A stretch of DNA of 23,616 bases from an uncultured Oscillospiraceae bacterium (GCA_900754605.1 CAAEDK010000014.1:1-23616), one strand, 5' to 3'. Numbered from the stretch's first letter, positions 1-8,294 are shown. A program made the numbers and translations. Notes: generated by a model not told the origin, from the letters alone.

Positions 1-42
1 GGAGCACGACACCAATCCACAGCATCCCTTATAGTGTAGCAC

Positions 43-60
43 AGCCCTTGGAGAGGGGCT
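43..60 (+). terminator. Terminator-like hairpin upstream of the first gene
   Basis: AGCCCTT (43-49) pairs with AGGGGCT (54-60) around the loop GGAG, with one G-T wobble, and is followed by the weak T/A tail TTAATAA. It probably ends or attenuates transcription from a gene left of the window. The tail is poor, so this call is tentative. Confidence 0.35.
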
Positions 61-99
61 TTAATAACTACTACTCTATAATACAAGGAGCACAACGTA

Positions 100-714
100 A
101 TGGAAAATCTGAAAAATCTATGCGGACAAATCCCAGAATCACTGCACAAGCGTGTGCTGGAGGATAAGGGGCCTGACATCACCAACGGTGAATATCTGAC
201 CAGGGTGCTGACGGAATACTTCGCCCGACTCGACGGGCAGACCGGGAACCGCACTCTGGGCTGCCAGATCTCTGAGGAACTGCACCAGCGGCTGGAACAA
301 TATCTGAATACCCATTGGAAAGACGGCAAAAAGCTCTCGCAAAAGGCGTTTGTTCTGGGGCTGATTGAAGATGAACTGGCCAGATGGAACGCGGGTGAGG
401 TCACGGAACTCCGCAGGGACATGAGTAGCGGAGGGAAAGGTCGCCCCATCGCTTACGGGATATCCGCCGAACTGTTCCAGCGCATCGAACAGTATCTCGA
501 GGCACATAAGGGCCTCAGTAAGAAAGGGTTTGTGGCTGGGCTGATCCTGCGGGAACTGGATGCACAGGAAGTGCCGAATCCAGATGACAGCCCAGAAAGC
601 CATTCCGATATCCCAGAGGAGATGGGATATGCAGATGTCCAGACTGATATACCCGTGGGTGCGGAGCCGGGAGAAACCGACGAAAATCCCTTGGGTGAAG
701 ATGGAGTGGGATGA
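100..714 (+). CDS. Triple tandem ribbon-helix-helix-like protein
   Basis: Unrecognised 204-aa cytoplasmic protein made of three copies of one module, at about residues 6-46, 53-98 and 114-153, followed by an acidic low-complexity tail. Each copy reads as a short strand (for example LGCQIS), a helix (EELHQRLEQYL) and a second helix rich in small hydrophobics (FVLGLIEDEL; FVAGLILREL). This strand-helix-helix order is that of ribbon-helix-helix DNA-binding proteins, which normally pair as dimers. Copies 2 and 3 are closest to each other; copy 1 is more divergent. The start is the ATG at 100, with AAGGAG at 85-90. It lies just ahead of the transfer operon, so a regulatory or relaxosome DNA-binding role is plausible, but this is inference. 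The fold assignment is by eye only. Confidence 0.75.
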   Translation: MENLKNLCGQIPESLHKRVLEDKGPDITNGEYLTRVLTEYFARLDGQTGNRTLGCQISEELHQRLEQYLNTHWKDGKKLSQKAFVLGLIEDELARWNAGEVTELRRDMSSGGKGRPIAYGISAELFQRIEQYLEAHKGLSKKGFVAGLILRELDAQEVPNPDDSPESHSDIPEEMGYADVQTDIPVGAEPGETDENPLGEDGVG

Positions 715-780
715 CCAGATGAGGGAGGCTCTATGTGGGCCTCCCTTCTAATTTTCCTTTTACATGCGGAGGTGATTATA

Positions 781-1071
781 GTGTATATTTACCCCGATAA
801 TCTGAAATCTAAAGCCGTCCTGTGGCTGTGGGAACTGCGGGACATCGCTATCATTGGCGTGGGCGCCCTGATCTCTGTGTTTTCCATGGCCCAGCTTGGC
901 TTCCTGCCCCCAGTGGTAATCACCGCGGCCTATGCCTTCCTCTCGATTCGGCTGGAGGATACCAGTATCTTGGACTTCCTGCGCTATGCAATCCGATATT
1001 TCCTCCTGGGCCAGCAGACCTATGCCTGGGGGCTGTGTAATCCATCAACGGATAGGAGTGATAGAAAATGA
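781..1071 (+). CDS. Small two-helix membrane protein, VirB3/PrgI-like
   Basis: A 96-aa protein with two adjacent hydrophobic segments, at about residues 21-38 and 40-56, followed by a polar, aromatic C-terminus. Size, double membrane segment and position just before VirB4-type genes match the PrgI/VirB3-like inner-membrane component of Gram-positive conjugative channels, which docks the VirB4 ATPase at the membrane. The chosen start is GTG at 781, preceded by GGAGGTG at 768-774; an upstream in-frame ATG at 733 would add a hydrophobic stretch that overlaps this ribosome site and has no good site of its own. Its stop overlaps the next start (ATGA). The family name is inferred from context and topology rather than a diagnostic motif. 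Confidence 0.7.
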   Translation: MYIYPDNLKSKAVLWLWELRDIAIIGVGALISVFSMAQLGFLPPVVITAAYAFLSIRLEDTSILDFLRYAIRYFLLGQQTYAWGLCNPSTDRSDRK

Positions 1072-1649
1072 GCAGAAAAAAAGAAGCAACGGCCAAACAG
1101 ACTACCCGGCAGCTCATCGGGATCGACGAGATCACCGACAGCGGCCTAAAGACCAGTCATGGGAGGCTGATTTTCTTTGCCATCAAGCCCACCAACCTCT
1201 CGGTCCAGCCTCCGGAGGCTGTGAGCAATCGCATCTATGCCCTCATGACCGTCCTCAAGGGGCAGGCTGAGATCGAGATGTTGGCCCTCAACTCCAAGGA
1301 GAGCTTTGAGGACAACAAGAGGCACTACCGCCAGCGGGCTGCCGAGGAGGACCTGCCGGTCATCAGCCGGCTGCTGGAGGCGGACGCTAAATCACTGGAC
1401 CGCCTGCAGATCCAGATGGCGACCGCCCGTGAGTTCTTCGTGCTGGTCCGGCTGCGTGAGGAAACAGGGATGGAGCTGCACACCCACCTCTCCCGCATCC
1501 AGAAAAGCCTCGAGGATCAGGGGTTTAAGGCAAGCCTCGCCAGCGGAGAGGATCTCAAGCGCATGCTGGGCGTGTACTTCGAGCAGAACGCCACCACGGA
1601 AAAATATGAGGATTACGACGGGGAACGCTGGATCATTTTGAATGACTGA
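1068..1649 (+). CDS. VirB4/TraE N-terminal-domain-like protein
   Basis: A 193-aa soluble protein starting at ATG 1068, overlapping the previous stop by 4 nt, with AGGAGTGA at 1054-1061. The pattern of an early aromatic strand (GRLIFFAIKP), a long helical middle, then FFVLVRLREE and an amphipathic helix ending in LKRMLGVYFEQN resembles the N-terminal, non-ATPase part of VirB4/TraE-family proteins, where a membrane-associated domain precedes the RecA-like motor. It has no Walker motif. Placed between the VirB3-like gene and the VirB4 ATPase, it may supply a channel-docking domain as a separate chain. This is inference from pattern and context; it could also be an unrelated element-specific accessory protein. 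Confidence 0.6.
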   Translation: MSRKKEATAKQTTRQLIGIDEITDSGLKTSHGRLIFFAIKPTNLSVQPPEAVSNRIYALMTVLKGQAEIEMLALNSKESFEDNKRHYRQRAAEEDLPVISRLLEADAKSLDRLQIQMATAREFFVLVRLREETGMELHTHLSRIQKSLEDQGFKASLASGEDLKRMLGVYFEQNATTEKYEDYDGERWIILND

Positions 1650-1670
1650 CCCGTGCCCCGCAATTTAATT

Positions 1671-1704
1671 GATATGGCCGTCAGGAGAACTTCCGGGCCA
1701 TATC
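1671..1704 (+). promoter_or_regulatory. Inverted repeat in the virB4 leader
   Basis: GATATGGCC (1671-1679) is perfectly repeated in inverse as GGCCATATC (1696-1704) with a 16-nt loop. It sits in the only sizeable gap (1650-1760) of this stretch of the operon and ahead of a second hairpin that contains the virB4 ribosome-binding site. It could be an RNA structure or a protein operator; the sequence does not decide. Confidence 0.45.
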
Positions 1705-1729
1705 AGGAAGAAACAGTGCGATAAAAGAT

Positions 1730-1758
1730 CTCCTGCCGGCCTGGACAGGAGGTTTTTT
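1730..1758 (+). promoter_or_regulatory. Terminator-like hairpin holding the virB4 Shine-Dalgarno
   Basis: CTCCTG (1730-1735) pairs with CAGGAG (1746-1751) and is followed by six T residues (1753-1758), the shape of an intrinsic terminator. The 3' arm is also the AGGAGG ribosome-binding site (1747-1752) of virB4, whose TTG start is at 1761. Folding would therefore either stop transcription or hide the ribosome site. This suggests attenuation of VirB4 synthesis relative to the upstream genes. Confidence 0.5.
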
Positions 1759-1760
1759 CA

Positions 1761-3611
1761 TTGCCGAAAAACAGAAAAAAGAACTCTCCCCGGCCTGTGG
1801 TGGAGGAACCGTATATCAAGGATTTCCTCGACATGGTCGCCCCCTCGGTCATCGACTTCAAGGTGGACCACTACCTGTGCGGCAACACCTGCCGCTGTGT
1901 ATGGGCGCTGCGGGAGTACCCCACTTCTACCGATGAGCAGGCCATCCTGCGGCATCTGGGCGAGATGGACAGGGTCACCATCCGCATCTACACCCGGCAG
2001 GTCACCCCCAGTGAGGAGCGCCGGATCATCCACAACGCCGCCAACAAGCACCGAATGTCCCGCTCCAGCACCGAGGATCTCCAGCAGACTGTCACCGCCG
2101 AGGCCAACCTGCAGGATGTGGTCACCCTGGTCTCCTCTATGCACCGCAACCGGGAACCGCTCCTCCACTGTGCGGTGTTCCTGGAGCTGACCGCCCCGGA
2201 CTATGACGCTCTCAAGCTGCTCCAGACCGATGTGCTGACCGAACTGGTCCGCTCCAAGCTCAATGTGGACCGGCTCATGCTCCGCCAGCAGGAGGGCTTT
2301 GTTTCTGTCATGCCGGGTGGCCACAACGCCTTCGGTGCCCAGTTTGAGCGCGTTTTGCCAGCCAGCTCGGTGGCCAACCTGTACCCCTTCAATTATTCTG
2401 GCAAGACCGATCCTCACGGATTCTACATCGGCAAGGATAAGTACGGGGCCAATATCCTTGTGGACTTTGATAAGCGGGATGACGATAAGACCTCCGCCAA
2501 CATTCTGATCCTGGGTAACTCCGGCCAGGGCAAGAGTTATCTGCTGAAACTCCTCCTGCTCAACTTCCTCGAGGCGGGCAAATCCGTGATCTCTCTGGAT
2601 GTGGAACACGAACAAAAGGATATGTGCGAGACGGTGGGCGGCTGCTTCATGGATTTGATGGGCGGCGTGTACCGCATCAACCCCTTGGAGCCTAAGTACT
2701 GGGATGACGGCAGCGGCCCGGAGGACAGGGACGCGCCGGAGGCATTCCGCAAATCCACCCGGCTGAGCCAGCACATCTCCTTCCTCAAGGATTTTTTCCG
2801 TGCCTACAAGGATTTCTCAGACCGGCATATCGACGCCATTGAGATCATGGTGGGCAAGCTGTACGCCAGGTGGGGTATCAGCGACAGCACCAACTTCGCC
2901 GACCTCAAGCCCCAGGACTATCCCATCCTTTCCGACCTCTATGAACTCATTGAGCAGGAGTACAGAGAGTACGATGAGAGCCAGCATCAGCTGTACACGG
3001 CGGAATTGCTGCAGGAGATCCTGCTGGGGCTCCACTCCATGTGCCAGGGCGCCGAAGCCCAGTTCTTCAATGGACACACCAATGTAACCTCCTCCCGCTT
3101 CATCGTCTTCGGGGTCAAAGGACTGCTGCAGGCCAGCAAGAATGTGCGTGGCGCCATGCTGTTCAACATCCTGTCATATATGTCCGACCGCCTGCTGACC
3201 ATCGGCAACACTACGGCGGCGCTGGACGAGCTGTATGTGTGGCTGTCGGATAATGTGTCGGTGGGTACCACCATCATCGAGTATATCCGCAACACCCTCA
3301 AACGGGTTCGCAAGAAGGAATCCAATCTCATCATGGCCTCGCAGAATCTGGAGGACTTTGACCGGGAGGGCATCCGGGAATTGACCAAGCCCCTGTTCGC
3401 TATCCCGCCCCACCAGTTTATCTTCAACTGCGGCTCCATTGACAAGCGGTTCTATATGGACCTGCTCCAGCTGAAGGAGGCGGAGTACAACCTCATCCGA
3501 TTCCCCCAGCGGGGCGTGTGCCTGTTCAAATGCGGCAACGAGCGGTACCTGCTGGAAGTTCATGCTCCAGCCTATAAGGAGGCGCTGTTCGGCACAGCGG
3601 GCGGACGATGA
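1761..3611 (+). CDS. virB4: VirB4-type conjugative transfer ATPase
   Basis: A 616-aa ATPase that powers assembly and substrate movement of the conjugative type IV channel at the inner face of the membrane. Walker A is GNSGQGKS at residues 252-259; the Walker B acidic pair follows at D489-E490 (ALDELYVW), and a C-terminal segment NLIMASQNLEDF matches the usual sensor region of VirB4/TraE ATPases. The N-terminal ~230 residues form the non-motor domain. It is shorter than full VirB4 proteins (about 800 aa), consistent with part of the N-terminal domain being supplied by the preceding gene. The start is TTG at 1761 with AGGAGG at 1747-1752 in a hairpin. The stop overlaps the next start by 4 nt (ATGA). 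Confidence 0.93.
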   Translation: MPKNRKKNSPRPVVEEPYIKDFLDMVAPSVIDFKVDHYLCGNTCRCVWALREYPTSTDEQAILRHLGEMDRVTIRIYTRQVTPSEERRIIHNAANKHRMSRSSTEDLQQTVTAEANLQDVVTLVSSMHRNREPLLHCAVFLELTAPDYDALKLLQTDVLTELVRSKLNVDRLMLRQQEGFVSVMPGGHNAFGAQFERVLPASSVANLYPFNYSGKTDPHGFYIGKDKYGANILVDFDKRDDDKTSANILILGNSGQGKSYLLKLLLLNFLEAGKSVISLDVEHEQKDMCETVGGCFMDLMGGVYRINPLEPKYWDDGSGPEDRDAPEAFRKSTRLSQHISFLKDFFRAYKDFSDRHIDAIEIMVGKLYARWGISDSTNFADLKPQDYPILSDLYELIEQEYREYDESQHQLYTAELLQEILLGLHSMCQGAEAQFFNGHTNVTSSRFIVFGVKGLLQASKNVRGAMLFNILSYMSDRLLTIGNTTAALDELYVWLSDNVSVGTTIIEYIRNTLKRVRKKESNLIMASQNLEDFDREGIRELTKPLFAIPPHQFIFNCGSIDKRFYMDLLQLKEAEYNLIRFPQRGVCLFKCGNERYLLEVHAPAYKEALFGTAGGR

Positions 3612-4417
3612 ATGTGGTCGGGTACGGAGGTGGAACGGACAGCACGGCAATGCTGATAGGACTGTGGCAACACAATGTCCCAGTCGACCTGATCCTTTTT
3701 GCCGATCCCGGAGCCGAACAGCCGCACACCTACGCCTATCTGGACACTATGAGCCGCTGGCTGGAGAACCACGGGATGCCGGTGATCACGCGGGTATGGT
3801 ACACCGAAAAGGATGGCCGGAGGCTGACACTGGAGAAGGAATGCCTTCGCTCAGGAACACTGCCCTCCATTGCCTACGGATATAAAAAGTGTTCTCTCAA
3901 ACACAAAGTCACCCCGCAGGAAAAGTTCTGCAGGCATTACCAGCCCTGCATTGATGCCTGGACAAAAGGAGAAAAGGTTGTCAAGTTCATTGGATACGAC
4001 GCCGGAGAGGAGCGCCGTCTGCTCAAGGCTCTTCCCCATGACCTGCAGGATAAGAGATATCAGAAGGAATATCCCCTGATGGAGTGGGGCTGGAGTAGAA
4101 GCGATTGCATCCAGGCGATCCAGGATGCCGGCCTTCCCATGCCGGGCAAGTCTTCCTGCTTCTTCTGCCCCAGCATGAAGCGGTTGGAAATTCGGACATT
4201 GTACCACCGCTACCCGGATCTGCTGCGGCGGGCTTTGGCGATTGAAGACGCGGCCATGCCAAACCTCACATCAGTGCGGGGGTTGGGTCGGAACTGGGCC
4301 TGGCGGGATTTTATCTGCGCGGATGAAAATCAGCTGGCGATTCCGGGCGCTTTCTCAGATGAGGATCTGCCCTGTTCCTGCTGTATGAAAGGTGAACTGC
4401 CAGCATCAGATCTATAA
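3608..4417 (+). CDS. PP-loop ATPase, PAPS reductase/DndC-like family
   Basis: A 269-aa enzyme of the adenine-nucleotide alpha-hydrolase (PP-loop) superfamily, closest by eye to phosphoadenosine-phosphosulfate reductase-like proteins found on phages and mobile elements. The PP-loop is GGGTDST at residues 7-13, followed by FADPGAE (31-37), a cysteine motif KKCSLKHK (C95), IGYDAGEERR (128-137) and a zinc/iron-sulfur-like CFFC at 184-187; three more cysteines (256, 258, 259) end the protein. Such enzymes activate a substrate with ATP, often for sulfur transfer. No cysteine desulfurase or Dnd/Ssp partner is visible here, so its substrate is unknown. It overlaps virB4 by 4 nt, so it is translationally coupled to the transfer operon. 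A true sulfate-assimilation role is unlikely in this context. Confidence 0.85.
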   Translation: MNVVGYGGGTDSTAMLIGLWQHNVPVDLILFADPGAEQPHTYAYLDTMSRWLENHGMPVITRVWYTEKDGRRLTLEKECLRSGTLPSIAYGYKKCSLKHKVTPQEKFCRHYQPCIDAWTKGEKVVKFIGYDAGEERRLLKALPHDLQDKRYQKEYPLMEWGWSRSDCIQAIQDAGLPMPGKSSCFFCPSMKRLEIRTLYHRYPDLLRRALAIEDAAMPNLTSVRGLGRNWAWRDFICADENQLAIPGAFSDEDLPCSCCMKGELPASDL

Positions 4418-4435
4418 AAGAGAAAGGAGATTCGA

Positions 4436-5830
4436 ATGAAAGAAATTGAATTGGAACAGTGGGAGCCGTTTCCGGGAGATCCCCGGAGGATGCAGTATGC
4501 CGGTCAGCGCGTCGCACAGGAAGTCTTCGAGGAACTGAAGCACCGTCTGGAAGGTATGGGATATTTGCCGGACGAGTATTTTCTCATGGATCGGGAATGG
4601 GAGAACGGCAGAAAAATCCCCAAAGACGCGGATATCTTCTGTGCTGCCGACTACGGCGGAAGCGAGGGCGCCTACTTAGATGTGTACCTGAAGTGGTATG
4701 AAGAGAGCCGCCCCGTCACCAAAAGCTTCATCACCGGCAAGACGCTGGGCGAAACCGGCGCTGATCTGGACCAGATGTTCCTCATCTCCTCCGCCATCAC
4801 CAAGGCGTTCCACGGGGACCGCGAAACCTATGCCCGATATCTCCGTCAGGGTGAGCGGGCGGAGCCGGAGGGCATGATCGTCCACCTGAATCCTACGGAG
4901 CAGCGCACCATCATCGAGGCGCTGGTGGAACAGCAGGAACGCCAGGAACAGGCCATGTCCCAGACGGAACAGCTCCTGCGGCGGATGACCGGGAGCATCA
5001 CCGCCTATATGGATGAGGTGGGACGGTACCCCCTGCACATCAGCGACTACGATAAAACCGTGCTGGCAATTCGGGACGGAGAATTTGATGCCTTCAAAAA
5101 CCTTTATCCCAGGGTATCAGGCCAGACGGATGACCTGCTGATCGAGGTGGCGGGACGCCCCGGAACCGTGGGTGGAAATATGACCCTGATGCTTCTCGCG
5201 GCGGTGGAACGGTTTTCCCCGGAGGCATATCTCACCGCCTGTAAGCGGGCGGTGGAAACGGGAGACAGCTGGCGGGTACAAACATTGGTGAAGGAGTCGG
5301 AAGGCCGCTTTTCGGAGCCGCTCCCATCTCTCCACGGTGAGGTGATCCTCTATGCCTATACAAATGACTGCCGGAACATCGCCAAAGACCTGATCGCCCA
5401 ATGCACGCCGGAGCAGATTGCTTCCGCGCCCCCGAAGCTTCTCCGCTGGGTTGCGGAAAAGCTGGACTTCCAGACCGCGGTGGATCTGGTGGACAAGGGC
5501 GTCCGGCCGGGCGATGAGGTGGCCGACATCCTGCGCACCCTCACGGGCCAGCATCAGGAGTGGATGGCAGAGAGGCTGCTGGAACACGGGATGCCGGTGG
5601 AGCCGGACAACTACGCCGCTCTCTATGCCTGCGTCAGCAATCAGGCGGTCGGCGCCGCCAAGCTCCTGCTGGACCGGGGGATCGATCTGGAGCAGTACCA
5701 GCTGTGGGCGGAGCATCGGCCCAAAGGCGATGGGTACACGGAAACCATGGAGGAGCTGGCCGCGTACTGGTCTGAACTGCAGAACAGTACACAGCCGGAG
5801 GATTCGTCCATGAAAGGTATGAGCCTATGA
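4436..5830 (+). CDS. Ankyrin-like repeat protein, mobile-element type
   Basis: An unnamed 464-aa cytoplasmic protein. The N-terminal ~130 residues hold a compact alpha/beta region with the segment ITGKTLGETGADLDQM (around residues 96-111). A glutamine/glutamate-rich helical stretch follows at about 155-190 (EQQERQEQAMSQTEQ), likely a coiled coil. The C-terminal half reads as degenerate ankyrin-type helix pairs, clearest near residues 372-430 (AERLLEHGMPVEPDNYAALYA; AAKLLLDRGIDLEQY). The start ATG 4436 has AAGGAGA at 4424-4430. It sits between the PP-loop enzyme and the M23 hydrolase and overlaps the latter by 4 nt. Ankyrin repeats usually bind proteins, so an adaptor role is possible but not shown. 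Confidence 0.75.
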   Translation: MKEIELEQWEPFPGDPRRMQYAGQRVAQEVFEELKHRLEGMGYLPDEYFLMDREWENGRKIPKDADIFCAADYGGSEGAYLDVYLKWYEESRPVTKSFITGKTLGETGADLDQMFLISSAITKAFHGDRETYARYLRQGERAEPEGMIVHLNPTEQRTIIEALVEQQERQEQAMSQTEQLLRRMTGSITAYMDEVGRYPLHISDYDKTVLAIRDGEFDAFKNLYPRVSGQTDDLLIEVAGRPGTVGGNMTLMLLAAVERFSPEAYLTACKRAVETGDSWRVQTLVKESEGRFSEPLPSLHGEVILYAYTNDCRNIAKDLIAQCTPEQIASAPPKLLRWVAEKLDFQTAVDLVDKGVRPGDEVADILRTLTGQHQEWMAERLLEHGMPVEPDNYAALYACVSNQAVGAAKLLLDRGIDLEQYQLWAEHRPKGDGYTETMEELAAYWSELQNSTQPEDSSMKGMSL

Positions 5831-6909
5831 GTGCCGCCGTTGCAGCGGCCGTCAAAGCGGCGATAGCAATTCTTTCCAATGAGGAAGCCCGCAAAAAGGT
5901 GGGCTGGGTCATTGTGGCCATCCTTTCCCCGCTGATCGTGCTGGTGGTTCTGCTCTGCGCCATCCTCTCAGGAACCTCACAGCACAATGTGTCCGCCGTG
6001 GAGCTGTGCTTCCACGGCGGCTCCATTTCCGCCAGCGCCACGCCGGAGTACCGGAGATACATCGAGGATATGCGGAACAGCTTTGACCAACTGGACGAAG
6101 TGATCGTGGAGATCAATAGCCAATGCGAAGATGGAAAAAGCCTTGACGATACCCGCGTCAAGGCCATTTTTTATGCTCTGTATTTCGCCGCAGAACAGCC
6201 AGATACAGATGGCATCCATGAGTTTGCAGATTGTTTCGTGGATTATGAGGAACTAACCCGAACGGTTACCACCACCGACGAAGAAGGCAATGAGGTGGAG
6301 ACCACAGAAACCTACATGGTGGCCGTTCCTATTGAAGACCTGGCTGAAATTTATGAGCGGATCAGCCATGCCATAGGAGTCGAGGTCACTGCGGACCATC
6401 AAGCAAACGCCGACAGCATCTATCATCTCATCCTTTATGGCAGCCCCAGCGGGGAAAGCGGCGGCTGGTTCCCTGGGGCCGATGTCCCCTTCATTGGTGT
6501 GGACGGTTTCTGTTCTCCTATCGGAGCAGATTGGGAGTCCGTGGTCACCTCGGAGTTCGGGTATCGCAGCGACCCCTTCACTGGCGAGACACGGGGACAC
6601 ACCGGGATGGATCTGGCAGTACCCACAGGCACTCCTATCCGGGCCGCACTGCCTGGGACGGTCACAGTTTCCCAATATAACAGCAGCTATGGTTACTATG
6701 TGATAATCGACCACGGCAATGGACTATCCACCTTGTATGGCCACAATTCCCGTCTGCTGGCCCAGGTTGGCCAGACAGTGGAGGCTGGGGATATCATTTC
6801 CCTCTCCGGTTCCACCGGTCGGTCTACAGGTCCGCATCTGCATTTTGAAGTGCGGGTCAATGGGGAGCGTACCAATCCCCGCTACTATTTACCGAAGACT
6901 GGAGGATGA
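5827..6909 (+). CDS. Membrane-anchored M23 peptidoglycan endopeptidase (CD1108-like)
   Basis: A 360-aa protein with a short cytoplasmic N-terminus, one membrane segment at about residues 25-47 (VIVAILSPLIVLVVLLCAIL), an extracellular linker domain, and a C-terminal M23/LytM endopeptidase from about residue 240. Zinc ligands are seen as H258-x3-D262 (HTGMD) and the HLH motif H337/H339, with the usual GYRSDPFTG entry to the domain. It should cut peptide cross-links in the cell wall to let the transfer channel through. Related Gram-positive elements carry NlpC/P60 or lysozyme domains at this place; here M23 alone is present. The ATG at 5827 overlaps the previous stop by 4 nt. Confidence 0.92.
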   Translation: MSAAVAAAVKAAIAILSNEEARKKVGWVIVAILSPLIVLVVLLCAILSGTSQHNVSAVELCFHGGSISASATPEYRRYIEDMRNSFDQLDEVIVEINSQCEDGKSLDDTRVKAIFYALYFAAEQPDTDGIHEFADCFVDYEELTRTVTTTDEEGNEVETTETYMVAVPIEDLAEIYERISHAIGVEVTADHQANADSIYHLILYGSPSGESGGWFPGADVPFIGVDGFCSPIGADWESVVTSEFGYRSDPFTGETRGHTGMDLAVPTGTPIRAALPGTVTVSQYNSSYGYYVIIDHGNGLSTLYGHNSRLLAQVGQTVEAGDIISLSGSTGRSTGPHLHFEVRVNGERTNPRYYLPKTGG

Positions 6910-6913
6910 TATT

Positions 6914-8248
6914 TTGCGGCTGAAACTTCAATTGCCGGCTAAGGCCGGACGCTTCTGCATCTCTGAGTGTGAGGCGGTTCGGCTGGTTACGCTGCCGGAC
7001 GAGGAATTCCAAGACTTTTTGAATGACCCTCACCAAGATGGCCGCTGGGCTGCAGAGCTGTTCTATGCTGACGAACACGGCAGACGGATCTACCAGGGTG
7101 TCCTCGTTTTGGGAGAGAGACGTAAAGACGGAGTTTTTGCCTATGATGGGGGGAAACACTTTACCTACTTGCCCGGAGCAAGAGCGGTGGTCGATTCCAT
7201 TCTGGAGCAGGCAGTGGAAAAGATCATCAGGGAGGGAATGGAGAACACCAACGAGGGTAGCTGGTGCTATTATTTCAGTGAGCTTTATGAGCAAATGGGA
7301 CTGGTGATAGAGGACGGGAACGGCTTCGATACCATGCTCCTTGAGAAGCTGGAGCAGCGGCCGGAGGCGGCGGATGTCACCCTGACGGACGAGTGCTTTG
7401 ATATCTGCTATTATCTGGACTACTGCAAAAACCTGGCGCTGGAGCAGCCCGCCCCCTCTCTTTCCGCAGAGCGGAAGGAGGAGATCATATCAGGCATTCT
7501 GAACTATATGGCGGAGTATTTCGATGACAGCAGCCTCTACGATATCCTTCATAACACATTGGAAATCCGCAACGATGAAATTGGATGCCTTGGCTTCGCT
7601 CTGCACGATGAATACGTGGACGAGCAGACCGAAGCATCTGAGGTACAGCCTGCCCTTCTCCCAAAGTCGGGGAAGCTGGTGAATCTGCTCTCCGCCTATG
7701 AAGAATTGCAACAGATTCCGGATGAGGAACGAATCACCCGCCTGGCTCCGGGGGCTTTCGGTTACTGCCTTGACCCCGATGTGCCGGATGAGCAGCTTCA
7801 TGCTGTGTATCAGCGGGCTCTGTCTGCCCTCGAACTGAAGGGCGATAAAATTCAGGAGGACGGGAACTTCACCACCCGTGACGAAATCATTTCCCGTATG
7901 CGGGACTGCCTGTTAGCCAAGGATCTGACGGCTGGAGACAAGGTGCTGTTTGTCGCTACCGAGCCATATGGAGGCCCCGGCGACTTCGATCTACGCGGTG
8001 GAGTAATAGAGAGCGTGGATGAAAAGGACAAGACTTGCTCTGTGCGGGGAACTTTTTTCACAATGGAAAAAGTCCCCCTTCACTATGTGCTTGGGCGGTA
8101 CAACCCAGCGGTTGGTGAGGAGCACTATGGGGTCCGCGGCATCGTCCCCTTCTTTTGCGAGGACAAAGAACTGGCCGGGTATTACCTGAATGAGGTCCAG
8201 ATCATGTGGGATGCGGAGATGGGTGAGGAACAGGATCTCTCTATGTAA
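6914..8248 (+). CDS. Unknown mobile-element protein sharing a module with the next gene
   Basis: I do not recognise this 444-aa protein. It has no signal peptide or membrane segment and is acidic. The start is TTG at 6914, with GGAGG at 6901-6905 and the upstream stop at 6907-6909; a longer in-frame extension into the M23 gene is less likely. Residues about 190-235 (LNYMAEYF, then LYDILHNTL and EIGCLGFAL) match in spacing and key residues a segment of the next gene product (LIAFLAEHD, LYETLHDEL, EIEAMGFNL). The C-terminal ~110 residues look beta-rich (AGDKVLFVATEPYGG; RGGVIESVDE). It is part of a run of linked unknown genes after the transfer genes; function is not assigned. Confidence 0.75.
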   Translation: MRLKLQLPAKAGRFCISECEAVRLVTLPDEEFQDFLNDPHQDGRWAAELFYADEHGRRIYQGVLVLGERRKDGVFAYDGGKHFTYLPGARAVVDSILEQAVEKIIREGMENTNEGSWCYYFSELYEQMGLVIEDGNGFDTMLLEKLEQRPEAADVTLTDECFDICYYLDYCKNLALEQPAPSLSAERKEEIISGILNYMAEYFDDSSLYDILHNTLEIRNDEIGCLGFALHDEYVDEQTEASEVQPALLPKSGKLVNLLSAYEELQQIPDEERITRLAPGAFGYCLDPDVPDEQLHAVYQRALSALELKGDKIQEDGNFTTRDEIISRMRDCLLAKDLTAGDKVLFVATEPYGGPGDFDLRGGVIESVDEKDKTCSVRGTFFTMEKVPLHYVLGRYNPAVGEEHYGVRGIVPFFCEDKELAGYYLNEVQIMWDAEMGEEQDLSM

Positions 8249-8294
8249 AACAGACAGAACACGGTAATAAAACGATGGGAGGGATACTACGGCA

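Noticed and set aside
77..82. TATAAT close to the first gene as a promoter
   Set aside because: Transcription would begin at about 88-90, inside or after the Shine-Dalgarno at 85-90, and no -35 box is found at 16-18 nt. Probably chance.
1758..2774. 338-codon open frame on the minus strand opposite virB4
   Set aside because: Antisense of the recognised VirB4 gene, with no ribosome site or domain pattern.
3608..4417. A Dnd or Ssp phosphorothioation system
   Set aside because: Only the PP-loop protein is present; no desulfurase, DndB, DndD or DndE-like genes are in the window.
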